NCBI GenBank assembly: GCA_937872615.1
Contig: CALMTT010000062.1
Span: 1-64,000, forward strand
Length of the DNA: 64,000 bases
Direction: 5' to 3'
Origin: an uncultured Verrucomicrobiaceae bacterium
Lineage (GTDB): Bacteria > Verrucomicrobiota > Verrucomicrobiia > Verrucomicrobiales > Verrucomicrobiaceae
The translations under genes were made by a program, and so were the position numbers. How positions within the stretch are numbered: position 1 is the stretch's first letter; every line of letters starts with the position of its first letter. The notes under the pieces are model-generated. The model saw only the letters and a list, made by a program, of their open reading frames with translations, did not search any database and had not been told where the DNA came from. Shown here piece after piece: positions 1 through 8,390 of the stretch.

Positions 1-37
1 CCGTTCTTCCCAAAGGACGGCTTTCATTTTTTTATAA
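1..37 (+). terminator. Rho-independent terminator of an upstream gene
   Basis: Bases 1-8 and 13-20 form an 8-bp stem (one G-U pair) around the loop CCCA, followed by CTTTCA and a run of seven T. This is a textbook intrinsic terminator for a rightward gene lying off the left edge. It belongs to the left ~400 bases, which seem to come from a different genome than the rest of the window. Confidence 0.75.
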
Positions 38-77
38 CAGAGTCCGGCGGTACTTTCACAGTCCAAAATTTCCCAAT

Positions 78-400
78 ATGAAAATGATGATGAAACCTGT
101 TCTGCTAATTGCTTTGTTTTTGTCCGCCGGATCCCTGTTTGCCCAGATCAAACTCACGGATCCGCTGCCGGTGGACCCCTCGGTCCGCATCGGACGGCTA
201 TCCAATGGACTTACCTATTACATCCGCAAAAACGTCAAGCCGGAGAAGAAGATGGAATTGCGGCTGGTGGTCAATGCCGGTTCGGTACTCGAAAACAATG
301 ACCAACTGGGACTGGCGCATTTTATGGAACATATGAACTTTAACGGTTCCCGGCATTTCCCGAAGAATGAACTGGTGGACTACCTCCAGAAAGTGGGCGT
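78..400 (+). pseudogene. M16 (insulinase-like) zinc peptidase, N-terminal fragment cut at a junction
   Basis: The first ~107 residues read as the start of an exported M16 metallopeptidase: a signal peptide (residues 1-22, ending SLFAQ), the typical opening IGRLSNGLTYYIRKN, and the inverted zinc motif HFMEH at about residues 81-85 followed by MNFNGSRHF. In the family this is followed by a conserved FGADLNAYTSFDETVY-like stretch. Here the homology stops after KVGV (near base 398) and the frame continues as meaningless sequence to 656. The gene is therefore broken at about 395-402, where sequence of a different secreted protein begins in another frame. The style (KMMMKP signal, FAQIKLTDPLPVDP) recalls Bacteroidetes proteins. 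Either an assembly chimera or, less likely, a real recombination. Confidence 0.85.
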
Positions 401-1564
401 GTCTTCGCTGTTGAATGGACGGGTCGTGATGACGCGGGAGGCAGCGGTATCGCCGGCTACGATGTCTTCGTCTCAACCAACAACGCATCCTTTGTGCCCT
501 GGATCACCAACACCACCGAAACCTCTGCCTCGTTTGTCGGTGAATTGGGCAAGTCCTATGGCTTCTTTAGCGTTTCAAGGGATAATGTCGGAAATCAGGA
601 GCTTGTTCCCTCGGGCTCGGATGCCACTACCACAGTGGCCATTGATGCCCCGTTGATCGTCTCTGTGACCAATCAGGTTGCCGATGTCGGTGGAACGTTG
701 GCAGTGACAAACCACGTGCAAGTAGGTTCCGCTGACGGTGTCCGCTGGAGTTTGGTCGATGCACCAAGCGGGGTGACGCTCAATCCGACCAACGGAATTT
801 TGCGGTGGGAGCCGACTTGTTCCCAAGCCAGCCGAGACCACTTCGTAACGTTTAAAGCCACTCGGGTCGGCAATACGAATATCTATGACCTCCACACATT
901 TGTGGTACGAGTAAACGAATGCGTTGTCCCTGGGCTTGGCGGCGTGGTCCTGTCGGCCGGGGATAGTGGACGGCTTCCGGTGAATCTAATTTCGACAGTT
1001 CCGATCACCAATTTCGCCATGACCGTGGAGACCGCGACTAATCGGATCCAGAATCTGTTCCTGGAGCCGATCGTTCCTGAAATATGTTCCACCCACGTGG
1101 TTCTAGCCCCCAACCTAGGCGGAACCACAGAGGGAGACGGCTTCCATCTCGTTTCATTTGGCGCCTGTCCGACTCAATTTCTGGTGGGCACTCAACAGAT
1201 TGCTTGGCTCCATTTCACTACCGTCTCCAATCAATCTTCCGCGTTCCTCAGCCTAAATTTGGACAATGCAGTGGGTCGCAAGTTGGACGGATCAGAAGTG
1301 AGGAACTTCGCGCCACAATCCGGACGCGTTGTCATCGTGGGACAAGAACCGCTCCTCGAGGCTTTGATCGATACCAACCGTCAGCCGGCGATGATTCTCT
1401 ATGGCCAGCCTGGTCCAGGCTACGTTATCGAGAGCAAACCAGCCTTATCGTTTGTCTTCCCGTGGGAAGTCGCCTGGCGTGGTGAACAAACCAATCTTTT
1501 CCAGCAGCTGCCTATCATTACGGATGCCAATCGCACCCTTTTCTTCCGAGCTCGGACCGAATAG
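401..1564 (+). CDS. Secreted Ig/FN3-like protein, C-terminal fragment (5' end missing)
   Basis: From about base 401 the second forward frame is open to the stop at 1562-1564. It starts inside a domain: FAVEWTGRDDAGGSGIAGYD, then VFVSTNNASF and SFVGELGKSYGFFSVSRD, a fibronectin-III-like module often repeated in large verrucomicrobial exported proteins. After it come a putative-Ig (cadherin-like) domain (SVTNQVADVGGTLAVTNHV ... GVTLNPTNGILRWEP) and a C-terminal region with the GYVIESKPAL style seen next to sorting domains in that phylum. No start codon belongs to it; the internal ATG at 494 is not the true start. It represents the host gene (or gene remnant) to the left of the mobile element. 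Function beyond an extracellular or surface role is unknown. Confidence 0.7.
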   Translation, partial: VFAVEWTGRDDAGGSGIAGYDVFVSTNNASFVPWITNTTETSASFVGELGKSYGFFSVSRDNVGNQELVPSGSDATTTVAIDAPLIVSVTNQVADVGGTLAVTNHVQVGSADGVRWSLVDAPSGVTLNPTNGILRWEPTCSQASRDHFVTFKATRVGNTNIYDLHTFVVRVNECVVPGLGGVVLSAGDSGRLPVNLISTVPITNFAMTVETATNRIQNLFLEPIVPEICSTHVVLAPNLGGTTEGDGFHLVSFGACPTQFLVGTQQIAWLHFTTVSNQSSAFLSLNLDNAVGRKLDGSEVRNFAPQSGRVVIVGQEPLLEALIDTNRQPAMILYGQPGPGYVIESKPALSFVFPWEVAWRGEQTNLFQQLPIITDANRTLFFRARTE

Positions 1565-1931
1565 GAAACTGGCACGTCGACGACATTCGGTCGGGGTTCG
1601 ACGCCAAGGACAGCATACAATTCACGGGCACCAAAACGGGCATCAAATAGTTCAGTTGAGTTAGGTTGGGTTAAGATCAGTTAGCTTGATTTCCTCAGTA
1701 AAATGCGACATTTTGTCCTCGTTCGAAGGTCGTAGGCGGACGATTCCGACCCTCGCCTCCAATCCTAAATGCGTGTGCATCAGGCTCTTGCGAAGGCGAG
1801 AAAGCCAGACTGTCAGCAAAACTGTCAGCAGCGGAGACGCCTCGTAACTGCGGATTTACTCCTGAGTTACTACCGCTCCACTCCTCATTAACGCTTCGGA
1901 ATCGGTTGATTTTAGGCTCGTTCGAAAGCCT
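1565..1931. other. Gene-free stretch between host gene fragment and integrase
   Basis: No credible gene. It holds a pair of 10-bp direct repeats (1809-1830), the 10-mer CTCGTTCGAA twice (1718-1727 and 1917-1926), and the element upstream of the integrase (1880-1932). Position next to an integrase makes it the likely place for an attachment site, but no tRNA 3' end or second att copy could be recognised. Confidence 0.5.
1809..1830. repeat. Paired 10-bp direct repeat upstream of integrase
   Basis: ACTGTCAGCA occurs at 1809-1818 and again at 1821-1830, two bases apart (12-base period, about one helical turn). Repeats spaced by a helical turn near an integrase resemble arm-type or Xis binding sites of lambda-like recombinases; that role is inferred from position only. 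Confidence 0.5.
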
Positions 1932-1932
1932 A
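1880..1932 (+). promoter_or_regulatory. Conserved 5' element of the integrase gene (copy A)
   Basis: ACTCCTCATTAACGC at 1880-1894, then exactly 19 bases, then the inverted repeat TAGGCT (1913-1918) / AGCCTA (1927-1932), whose last base is the A of the integrase ATG. The same arrangement, with one mismatch in the 15-mer and the same 19-base spacing, lies upstream of the methyltransferase gene at 13776. A shared operator or promoter/leader hairpin is the simplest reading; a duplicated recombination site is the alternative. Confidence 0.7.
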
Positions 1933-2960
1933 TGAAAAATCGATACCGCTTGTTCCGCCGAGGCAACGTCTACTGGTCCCACGACAGTTCCAATGGTAAG
2001 CAGGAATCACTGCGCACCAAGGACCGCACCGAAGCCCAACGCCTCCTCAACGCCAGAAACGAGGCCCTCCGACAACCCGGAATCAATCTCCAGATCGCCC
2101 GTGCCTACCTCATGGTGAGCGACCCACAGGCCCCCGTCCGCACCTGGCAACATGTGATGGATGAAATCGTGAAGATGAAGACCGGCGACACACGCCACCG
2201 CTGGAACACCGCCACCAAGGACAAGGCCTTGGATGACATTCGCAAAACCAAACTGCTGGAGACCCGCGCGGAGCAATTCCTGGCCGCCCTGCAACGCGGG
2301 AAGATCTCGACCAACGTTTACCTGCGACGCCTCCAGAACTTCGCGCTGGCCCTCAACTGGCTCCCGGTTCCTGTGATCCCGGTCAAACAGTGGCCTGTCA
2401 TTCGCTACAAAGAGAAGCGAGCCATCACCCTTTCCGAGCACCGCGCCATCGCATCTGCTGAGGGCAATACTGAGCGGAAAGCCTTCTATGAATTGGCCTG
2501 GTATCTGGGTGCCTCCCAGACCGACCTGGCATTCCTGCATGCCGAAAACATCGACTGGGCTAACCGCGTGATTACCTACTCGCGCTGCAAGACACGTGAG
2601 GTCGCCATGGTTCGCTTCGGTGATGAAGTGGCGGAACTGCTAAAGTCGCGCCCCAATTCCGGTCCCCTGTTCCCTTACCTACGGACGGTCCGGTCGTGCG
2701 ATCGTGCCACGGAATTCAAGCAACGTTGCCAGCAACTGGGGATCAAAGGCGTGACGCTGCACTCGTATCGCTACGCCTGGGCTGAACGCGCCAAGCGGCA
2801 CGGGTATCCCGAACGCTTCGCGCAACTCGCCCTCGGTCACAACAGCAAAGCGGTCCATCGTGCCTACGCCCGGAACGCCGATGTTGTGATCCCTACCTTG
2901 GAGTCGTATGAGAAGCCTGAGCTACAGCCCAAGATTATTCCTATCGCGCAGGGCCAATAG
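1932..2960 (+). CDS. Tyrosine recombinase/integrase with non-canonical box I
   Basis: A 342-residue phage-integrase-family protein. The N-terminal ~60 residues (YRLFRRGNVYWSHDS, then a basic helix DRTEAQRLLNARNEA) resemble an arm-binding domain. A core-binding SAM-like domain follows (about 70-150) and then the catalytic domain. Visible catalytic residues are the H277-x-x-R280 pair (TLHSYRYAW), H303 in ALGH and the nucleophile Y312 (VHRAYAR); K220 (SRCKT) may be the beta-hairpin lysine. The box I arginine is absent: the expected TGLR-x-x-E motif reads LGASQTDLAFL (192-202). This is a recognisable subgroup of integrases, so it may still be active. It probably integrates and excises the element. 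The start at 1932 is supported by the conserved upstream element ending exactly there. Confidence 0.88.
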   Translation: MKNRYRLFRRGNVYWSHDSSNGKQESLRTKDRTEAQRLLNARNEALRQPGINLQIARAYLMVSDPQAPVRTWQHVMDEIVKMKTGDTRHRWNTATKDKALDDIRKTKLLETRAEQFLAALQRGKISTNVYLRRLQNFALALNWLPVPVIPVKQWPVIRYKEKRAITLSEHRAIASAEGNTERKAFYELAWYLGASQTDLAFLHAENIDWANRVITYSRCKTREVAMVRFGDEVAELLKSRPNSGPLFPYLRTVRSCDRATEFKQRCQQLGIKGVTLHSYRYAWAERAKRHGYPERFAQLALGHNSKAVHRAYARNADVVIPTLESYEKPELQPKIIPIAQGQ

Positions 2961-3056
2961 AATCACACTATATGACTCTCGCTAAGCGCCTGCCGACCGC
3001 AAAGACCCTGGTTGGGATGGTCGCCCCGTTGACACTGTGTCGTAAACCGATGGATG

Positions 3057-3080
3057 CTGCTTACGACGGAGAGTAAGCAG
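3057..3080. repeat. Perfect 8-bp hairpin between integrase and DUF932 genes
   Basis: CTGCTTAC (3057-3064) and GTAAGCAG (3073-3080) pair perfectly around an 8-base loop. No T-run follows, so it is not a standard terminator. It lies in the 293-bp gap (2961-3253) upstream of the DUF932 gene and could be an operator or leader structure. Confidence 0.5.
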
Positions 3081-3253
3081 TCATGTGACATTCCCGCTCA
3101 TGATCTCCCTGTGCGATGCTGCAACGGCAGATTCGCCTTCAGGCAGACTCTTGACCGGCTTTCATGTGCCATCCGGTGCCCGGTCGAGAGCATTCACATC
3201 GAAGCACCACCGGTGCAAACCGGGGCGATTGGCACTGCAAAGGAAACTGTCCC

Positions 3254-4099
3254 ATGAATGCCATGTCGAACTTCAAGGCCGAAGCCTTGAACGACGAGAC
3301 CCTTCGTCAACGCGCTCCGAGTATCTACGCCTCCACGCCGATCCTTGGAGTAAGCACGCGCTACACATTCGTTCCCACCGCGGCGATTCTGTCGGGGCTC
3401 AGGGAACTGAATTGGGTGCCCGTGCAGGTGGAGGAACAACGGATTCGGATCGAAGCCCGACGGGGCTTTCAAAAGCATTTGATCCGCTTTCGTCGAGAGG
3501 AGCAGATGCGCTCGCTATCGGAATGGAATCTCGAGCTGGTGTTGGTCAACTCCCATGACGCGGGGTGTGCCTATCAACTCCACGCCGGAGTATTCCGACG
3601 AATCTGCAGCAACGGACTGGTGCTGAGTGAACGCAGCTTTGAGGCGATTCGTCTCCGGCATCACGGGCTGCTGCCAGGTGCGGTGGTTCAGTCCAGCCTG
3701 CGGCTGGTGGAGGCACTGCCGCGGCTCGGCGCGATGATCGAGGAGTTCACGCGCAGGACGCTCACGAATGGCGAGCAGACCCTATTCGCCCGACGTGCCG
3801 TTCTGTTGCGGTATAGGAATCTGGAACAAGCCCCGATTCAGGTCGAAACGGCCCTCAAAGCTCGGAGGCAGGAGGATGAAGGCGTCGATCTGTGGAGAAC
3901 CTTGAACCGGGTCTCTGAGAACCTCCTTCGAGGAGGGGTGTCCGACAATCGTCGAGATCGCGCCGGAAGACTGCGATCCGTGCGGCAATTGCGCGGCATT
4001 GATTCCCAGGTGAACCTGAACAAGGGCATCTGGTCGCTGGCGGAACAGGTCATCTCGGGAGAGTTGTTTCATGAGGACGAGCAACGGCTGTCCGAGTGA
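3254..4099 (+). CDS. DUF932 (phage/plasmid-like) protein
   Basis: A 281-residue protein of the DUF932 family, which is common on plasmids, phages and integrative elements and has no established biochemical function. Features matching the family are the central VNSHDAGCAYQLHAGVFRRICSNG stretch ("... hd ... y ... vfR-ICsNGLv") and the mixed alpha-helical C-terminal half with many Arg/Glu. I chose ATG 3254 because it has an AGGAAA ribosome site about ten bases upstream and the family usually starts close to here; the frame is open back to 3164 but that extra stretch looks non-coding. It is the first cargo gene after the integrase and is transcribed in the same direction. Confidence 0.75.
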   Translation: MNAMSNFKAEALNDETLRQRAPSIYASTPILGVSTRYTFVPTAAILSGLRELNWVPVQVEEQRIRIEARRGFQKHLIRFRREEQMRSLSEWNLELVLVNSHDAGCAYQLHAGVFRRICSNGLVLSERSFEAIRLRHHGLLPGAVVQSSLRLVEALPRLGAMIEEFTRRTLTNGEQTLFARRAVLLRYRNLEQAPIQVETALKARRQEDEGVDLWRTLNRVSENLLRGGVSDNRRDRAGRLRSVRQLRGIDSQVNLNKGIWSLAEQVISGELFHEDEQRLSE

Positions 4100-4203
4100 C
4101 TAATCCGCTCTGCAGGTTAAGGTAAAGGTTACACGGCTTTCGGGGGATTGAGCCTTAGAATCAATTCCTCACCCACAGCCTCAGTGTCCCTCCCCCTTTC
4201 CTA

Positions 4204-5691
4204 ATGCTTGAGAAGTTTATCCACTTGTTCCATAGCTTTTACATGCCAGCAAGGAAATGGTCTCAAAAGGAACTGCGGCTTCTTGGAAAGTGTCCCGACG
4301 AGAAGTTGGTGCAGGAATACGGCCGCACCCCACAAGCGGTGATTACCAAGCGGTCCATGCTGGGCATCCCAAAATTTGTCGGCAAAGGTGAACCGCGTCC
4401 CTGGACACCTGAGGACGAATCACTGCTAGGAACGGATACGGACTATAACATCGCCCAGCGATTGAAACGGACAACCGTATCGGTAACCAAGCGGCGGCGC
4501 TTTCGATGCATTCCTCATTATCAGGATCGCGCGTGGACGGAACAAGAGGATGCGCTGCTAGGCACCACCACTGACCGTCAGGTGGCTGAAGAAGTGGGAC
4601 GAAGCACACGGCAGGTCAGGGAGCGACGTCGATCCAAGGGAATCTTGCCATTCATTTACAAGCCTCGGCAGTGGACGGTGAAGGAGGAGCGTCTGGTCGG
4701 AACCGCGTCCGACTACACCATTGCGAAGCGCCTCCGACGCACCTTGACCTCAGTCCAAGCTAAGCGAGACAAGTTGGGAATCTCGCCCTATAAAGTCAAA
4801 AACAGGTTCTGGTCCGACGAAGAAGTTGAGATGCTCGGCACAAAACCGGATGCCGAAGTGGCGCGTCTGCTGGGCCGAACAAGGGACGCCGTGCGAATTC
4901 AGCGCCGCCTGAGAAAGATTCGTGGAGTGGATGACGAGCTGGTAGCCAAGCTCTGGACTAAGGCCGAGGAAAAGTTACTCGGCAAACTCTCCGACGAGGA
5001 AGTAGCCAAGGCAACAGGTCGCAAAGTGACGGCCGTGAGGCATCGACGTCATCTGCTGGAGATTCCACCCGCGGTATTTCTGCGAAGGCCTTGGACCAAG
5101 GAGGAGGAGAAGCTGTTGGGAACCGACACCGATGAAAAAATAGCAGAGATGCTGGGGCGGGACCGTGCCACAGTAGGTGACCATCGTAGAGATCTCGGCA
5201 TTCCCACGGTGGTTCCCGAGTGGACTCCCGAAGAAACCAAACTGCTTGGGACGGCTCCCGACCCGCAGATCGCAAAGCAACTCGGCCGCAGCTTGGATTC
5301 TGTGCGGAACCGTCGGCTTAGGCTCGGAATTCCTCGCGCCGCCCTGCCCAACTATCGGTTTTGGACCGATCAGGAAATCGCCCTGCTAGGGACGATGCCG
5401 GACTCCGACCTGGCAAAGAAGTTGGGCAGACCGTATGTGGCGGTTCGGGATAAGCGGAACCAACTCAAAATCCCCTATCAACAACCCCGATATGTTTGGT
5501 GGCATCCCGAGGAGCTGAAGCTATTGGAATCCTGCTCGGACGAAGAAGTCGCCAAACGCACCGGCCGACCGATCGGAGCAGTGCGCCAAAAGCGATGGAA
5601 GCTGGCAATGCGTGGCGAGAGTGTTCATACCGCCCGGGCTCGAGCTAAATTTGAGGCCGATCAGAATGCGCCTCCGCAGAGCCACTCTTGA
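4204..5691 (+). CDS. Protein of ten tandem ~46-residue Myb/HTH-like repeats, putative modular DNA-binding protein
   Basis: The 495-residue protein is almost entirely ten degenerate copies of one unit. Each begins with a Trp (W19, 67, 111, 157, 203, 251, 297, 340, 387, 433), giving a period of 43-48 residues. The unit reads W-[TS]-x-x-E-E-x-x-LLGT-x-x-D-x-x-[IV]-A, then x-x-LGR-x-x-x-x-V-x-x-[RK]R-x-x-LGIP. This is the pattern of a short three-helix (Myb/SANT-like) DNA-binding fold, where GR-x-x-x-x-V-x-x-RR would be the recognition helix. The residues between GR and RR differ in every repeat, as in modular DNA readers. No catalytic domain is seen; the last ~45 residues are low-complexity. Start is uncertain: ATG 4204 or ATG 4243 (MPARKW), neither with a strong ribosome site. 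I do not recognise a characterised homologue; DNA binding is inferred. Confidence 0.75.
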   Translation: MLEKFIHLFHSFYMPARKWSQKELRLLGKCPDEKLVQEYGRTPQAVITKRSMLGIPKFVGKGEPRPWTPEDESLLGTDTDYNIAQRLKRTTVSVTKRRRFRCIPHYQDRAWTEQEDALLGTTTDRQVAEEVGRSTRQVRERRRSKGILPFIYKPRQWTVKEERLVGTASDYTIAKRLRRTLTSVQAKRDKLGISPYKVKNRFWSDEEVEMLGTKPDAEVARLLGRTRDAVRIQRRLRKIRGVDDELVAKLWTKAEEKLLGKLSDEEVAKATGRKVTAVRHRRHLLEIPPAVFLRRPWTKEEEKLLGTDTDEKIAEMLGRDRATVGDHRRDLGIPTVVPEWTPEETKLLGTAPDPQIAKQLGRSLDSVRNRRLRLGIPRAALPNYRFWTDQEIALLGTMPDSDLAKKLGRPYVAVRDKRNQLKIPYQQPRYVWWHPEELKLLESCSDEEVAKRTGRPIGAVRQKRWKLAMRGESVHTARARAKFEADQNAPPQSHS

Positions 5692-5866
5692 ATCGTCGCT
5701 CACGCAATCGCCATTCAAACCCAAGCGCATTCAGTCACGTAGGTCTGACAAACCGAAATACTGCATGATGGCCCTCGTTCGTTCGGCAACACGGTCGGGA
5801 AACATCCCGGCTCGGCTTAGATCATTTGTGCGATCAATATGCGAGTGCGTTGAAAATTGGCTTCAA

Positions 5867-6859
5867 TCAGCTTTGTGCCGTCACGTCCGGATAAGGCCCA
5901 AGGAACCGCTCTCCATTGAAGTGGATCATGTGGTCGGGATCATCGGCGATCCAGACTTCGGATTCCCATGCGATGTGCGAGACGAAGGCCTGCATGGTCC
6001 GGCGATTCTCGAATGCGGTGACGAATACAAGGCCCGCTTTACAAAGGGCGAACAGGGTCTTGAGTTCCTTGCGTCGCTTACCATCCACCGGACCCGCGCT
6101 GGTGACCGCTTCGATGAGAATAAGCCAATTTTTGGCCCGGTAGTGGACGATGACATCCGGAATCTTTGAGGCGGAGTCCAAGCTGACGCCGAGCGCCGCC
6201 AAGCCTGCGGCTTCGAGGTGGACGAATTTGTTCTGCGTGTCGCCGATGTAGAGAACCACCCCGCCAGGGGCGAAGATGGGGCAGAAGTGTTCGATAATGG
6301 ACTTGATGAGTGGATTCTGGCCACCGGGCGACAGCGCAACTTCGGAGCCATCGGGCAAAGTGACAGGCACGCGGGTGAGATCGCGCTTCCGGGCAATCTC
6401 GTGCTTGAGCGACTCACGACTGACAAGGTAGTTTTGTAAGGCGGGAGTCCACGCGGCGGTTCCAAACTTGCGCAAAAGGGCTAGGGCTGTCGGTTCGATT
6501 TGATACACTGTCTTGCCGCTGTTGGTGGGGCGATGGGGTTCGTCGGGATTGCGCAACAGCAGGCCTTCTTCGACAAAGAACTTCACCGCATCGTCGCGGA
6601 TTGTTTCGCGCGTGTTGGGCGCATAGCGATTGCCGTAAGCGGTCGCAATGAAATCGATAATGGGGGTGATGCCACGCAAAGGTGCCTGTGCGTCGGACCA
6701 TGCGGCATCCGATTGAAGATCCAGGAGGGCCAGCAACGTATAGGCAGCAGTTTCGTTCCGTTGCTTAGGTCCGAACTTCAAAGAGGTGAGCGCCAGAATG
6801 GCTTCGGCAAGCCGTTTTTTTCGAGAGGTAGCTTTGCGATTGGGTTTATTGATAGGCAT
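5867..6859 (-). CDS. BsuBI/PstI-type type II restriction endonuclease
   Basis: A 330-residue protein with the two-domain plan of the BsuBI/PstI family, whose founding members cleave CTGCAG. The N-terminal part (about 18-150) is a winged-helix-like domain with NETAAYTLLALLDL and ITPIIDFIATAYGNRYAPNTRETIRD. The C-terminal nuclease domain carries LYIGDTQNK (203-211), then PD at 234-235 (KIPDVIVHY), E250 (LILIEAVTSAGPVDGKRR) and the conserved GPVDGKR block, which is the family's catalytic region. It is intact and overlaps the methyltransferase gene upstream by 14 bases, so both are made from one leftward transcript, methyltransferase first. The recognition sequence cannot be read from the protein, though CTGCAG-like is a reasonable guess. 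Confidence 0.88.
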   Translation of the reverse strand: MPINKPNRKATSRKKRLAEAILALTSLKFGPKQRNETAAYTLLALLDLQSDAAWSDAQAPLRGITPIIDFIATAYGNRYAPNTRETIRDDAVKFFVEEGLLLRNPDEPHRPTNSGKTVYQIEPTALALLRKFGTAAWTPALQNYLVSRESLKHEIARKRDLTRVPVTLPDGSEVALSPGGQNPLIKSIIEHFCPIFAPGGVVLYIGDTQNKFVHLEAAGLAALGVSLDSASKIPDVIVHYRAKNWLILIEAVTSAGPVDGKRRKELKTLFALCKAGLVFVTAFENRRTMQAFVSHIAWESEVWIADDPDHMIHFNGERFLGPYPDVTAQS

Positions 6860-8330
6860 GAAGGTGCTTGGCGACGAGTTCGTCGATATCGTCCTGCGAG
6901 AGGTTGAGGGATTTCACTTCGCAGCCCATAGACTGGAGCGTCTCGCGGTCAGGATACGCCAAGGTGCGCAGGTCAGTGGCGTTCACTTGCGTGTGACCGC
7001 TGAAACGCCGGAAATACTGATCCACTACAGTTGAGTTCAGGAAGGCATAGAGGCCGACGGCCATAGTGCGCTCCAAGCCGTGCCCACTGGCGTGAAGATA
7101 ATTTAGGTGGTTCTCGAAACCGACCCACTCAGTTTTCACCAAGTCTGGGTCGAAGAGGCACGCTACGAGACGACGGCGCTCCTCCTTCGACGTGAAGCGT
7201 TTCGTGAGTAGATAAATGCCGGATGGGACGAGCCATGGGCGCGTTTCGTCGTTGACGAGGATGGCGTTGGGCTTGCGTGCTTCAAGCCTCGGCCAGTGAA
7301 CGGTGCCGCCGTTGAAGTGGCAGGGATAGAGAAGTGGCACGGTGCCGTGTTCGGGTTCCTTGCGCAGCGCAGCTTTGAGCCGAAAGTCCACGACACGCCC
7401 AGTGGAGACCGTTACTCCTAGTGAGGCGAGGCTGGTGCGGAGCCCGTCCATGACTTCCTTTGCCGTAGAGTGGTTGGCTGTAGACGGGATATGGATAAAC
7501 TTCTCGGCGTCGTGCGGGTGAACGATTTCGGCAAAGGGAAAGACGTCCTCGGTAATGTCGCTGCCATGCTCGCCGCTGCTACTGGAGATCAGTATCCTGT
7601 CGGGTTGGTTCAGCCCCCTCACTGCATGGAAGATAATGTTTTCCTGCAAGACTCTATCGTCTCGAAAAGCGGCCTGTCGGGACTCAAAGACGTGGAGGCG
7701 GCGAAGTTCCAACTGGCTCAAAAAGTCTTCACGGAACGGTCGAAAGTAAGGGCCGTTGCAAAAGCTACGAGGCGTGATACCGACGAGTTGGCCACCGGGA
7801 ACGAGTAGACGCTGAATGAGGGCGATGAAGCCGGTATAGAGATTGCTAGTTTCGACGCCCACGGAACGCAAAGCGCGGCGCTCGTCGGAGTCGGTGCTAA
7901 TCTTGCGGTAGGGCGGATTAGCAATGGCGGCGTCAAAGGCGGGCGGTTGTTTTACGAACAAATCACCGGCGAGACGTGCAGACATTTCTTGGATGAAGTC
8001 GGCGGAGTGAATGGTGAAGGTGAAACTGATACCCGCTACGGCGCATCGACGCTCGCATTCACGCATCGTAGCTTTCAGCACGTTTAGGATTTCACCGTCG
8101 AGTTCATACAGTGTGGCTTCGATGGCATGGATACCGTCACGCTTTTCACAACATCGAGATACGAAAGCCGCAGTGAGCGCGCCAGCGCCAGCGCCCGCAT
8201 CTAGCAGACGCACCGTTCGAGGGAGTGGCCCGAACATTGATGCCATATAATCTGCCACATGAGTCGCCGTGAAAAATTGACCGAGTGTTTCCTGCCTACT
8301 TCTGGGGGAGACTGTGGCTGCAGTTTTCAT
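6846..8330 (-). CDS. PstI/Eco57I-type DNA adenine-N6 methyltransferase
   Basis: A 494-residue class I SAM-dependent N6-adenine methyltransferase. Motif X region ETLGQFFTATHVADYMASMF (14-33), motif I DAGAGAGALTAAF (44-56) for SAM binding, and the catalytic motif IV NPPY at 138-141 are all present, followed by TSNLYTGFIALIQRLLVPGG and the target-recognition half. It modifies the site cut by the endonuclease at 5867-6859, with which it overlaps by 14 bases. It is paralogous to the larger methyltransferase at 13776: shared blocks include TSNLY, SPRSFCNGP/TPRSFCNGP, FDSRYAAFR/FESRQAAFR and LNYFHRCG/LNYLHASG. Start ATG 8330 fits family length. Confidence 0.9.
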   Translation of the reverse strand: MKTAATVSPRSRQETLGQFFTATHVADYMASMFGPLPRTVRLLDAGAGAGALTAAFVSRCCEKRDGIHAIEATLYELDGEILNVLKATMRECERRCAVAGISFTFTIHSADFIQEMSARLAGDLFVKQPPAFDAAIANPPYRKISTDSDERRALRSVGVETSNLYTGFIALIQRLLVPGGQLVGITPRSFCNGPYFRPFREDFLSQLELRRLHVFESRQAAFRDDRVLQENIIFHAVRGLNQPDRILISSSSGEHGSDITEDVFPFAEIVHPHDAEKFIHIPSTANHSTAKEVMDGLRTSLASLGVTVSTGRVVDFRLKAALRKEPEHGTVPLLYPCHFNGGTVHWPRLEARKPNAILVNDETRPWLVPSGIYLLTKRFTSKEERRRLVACLFDPDLVKTEWVGFENHLNYLHASGHGLERTMAVGLYAFLNSTVVDQYFRRFSGHTQVNATDLRTLAYPDRETLQSMGCEVKSLNLSQDDIDELVAKHLHAYQ

Positions 8331-8390
8331 GGCATCAAGCTACCTACCTGCGTTCTCCGCACCGCGATCGAACAAACGGGCATCGTTCGC

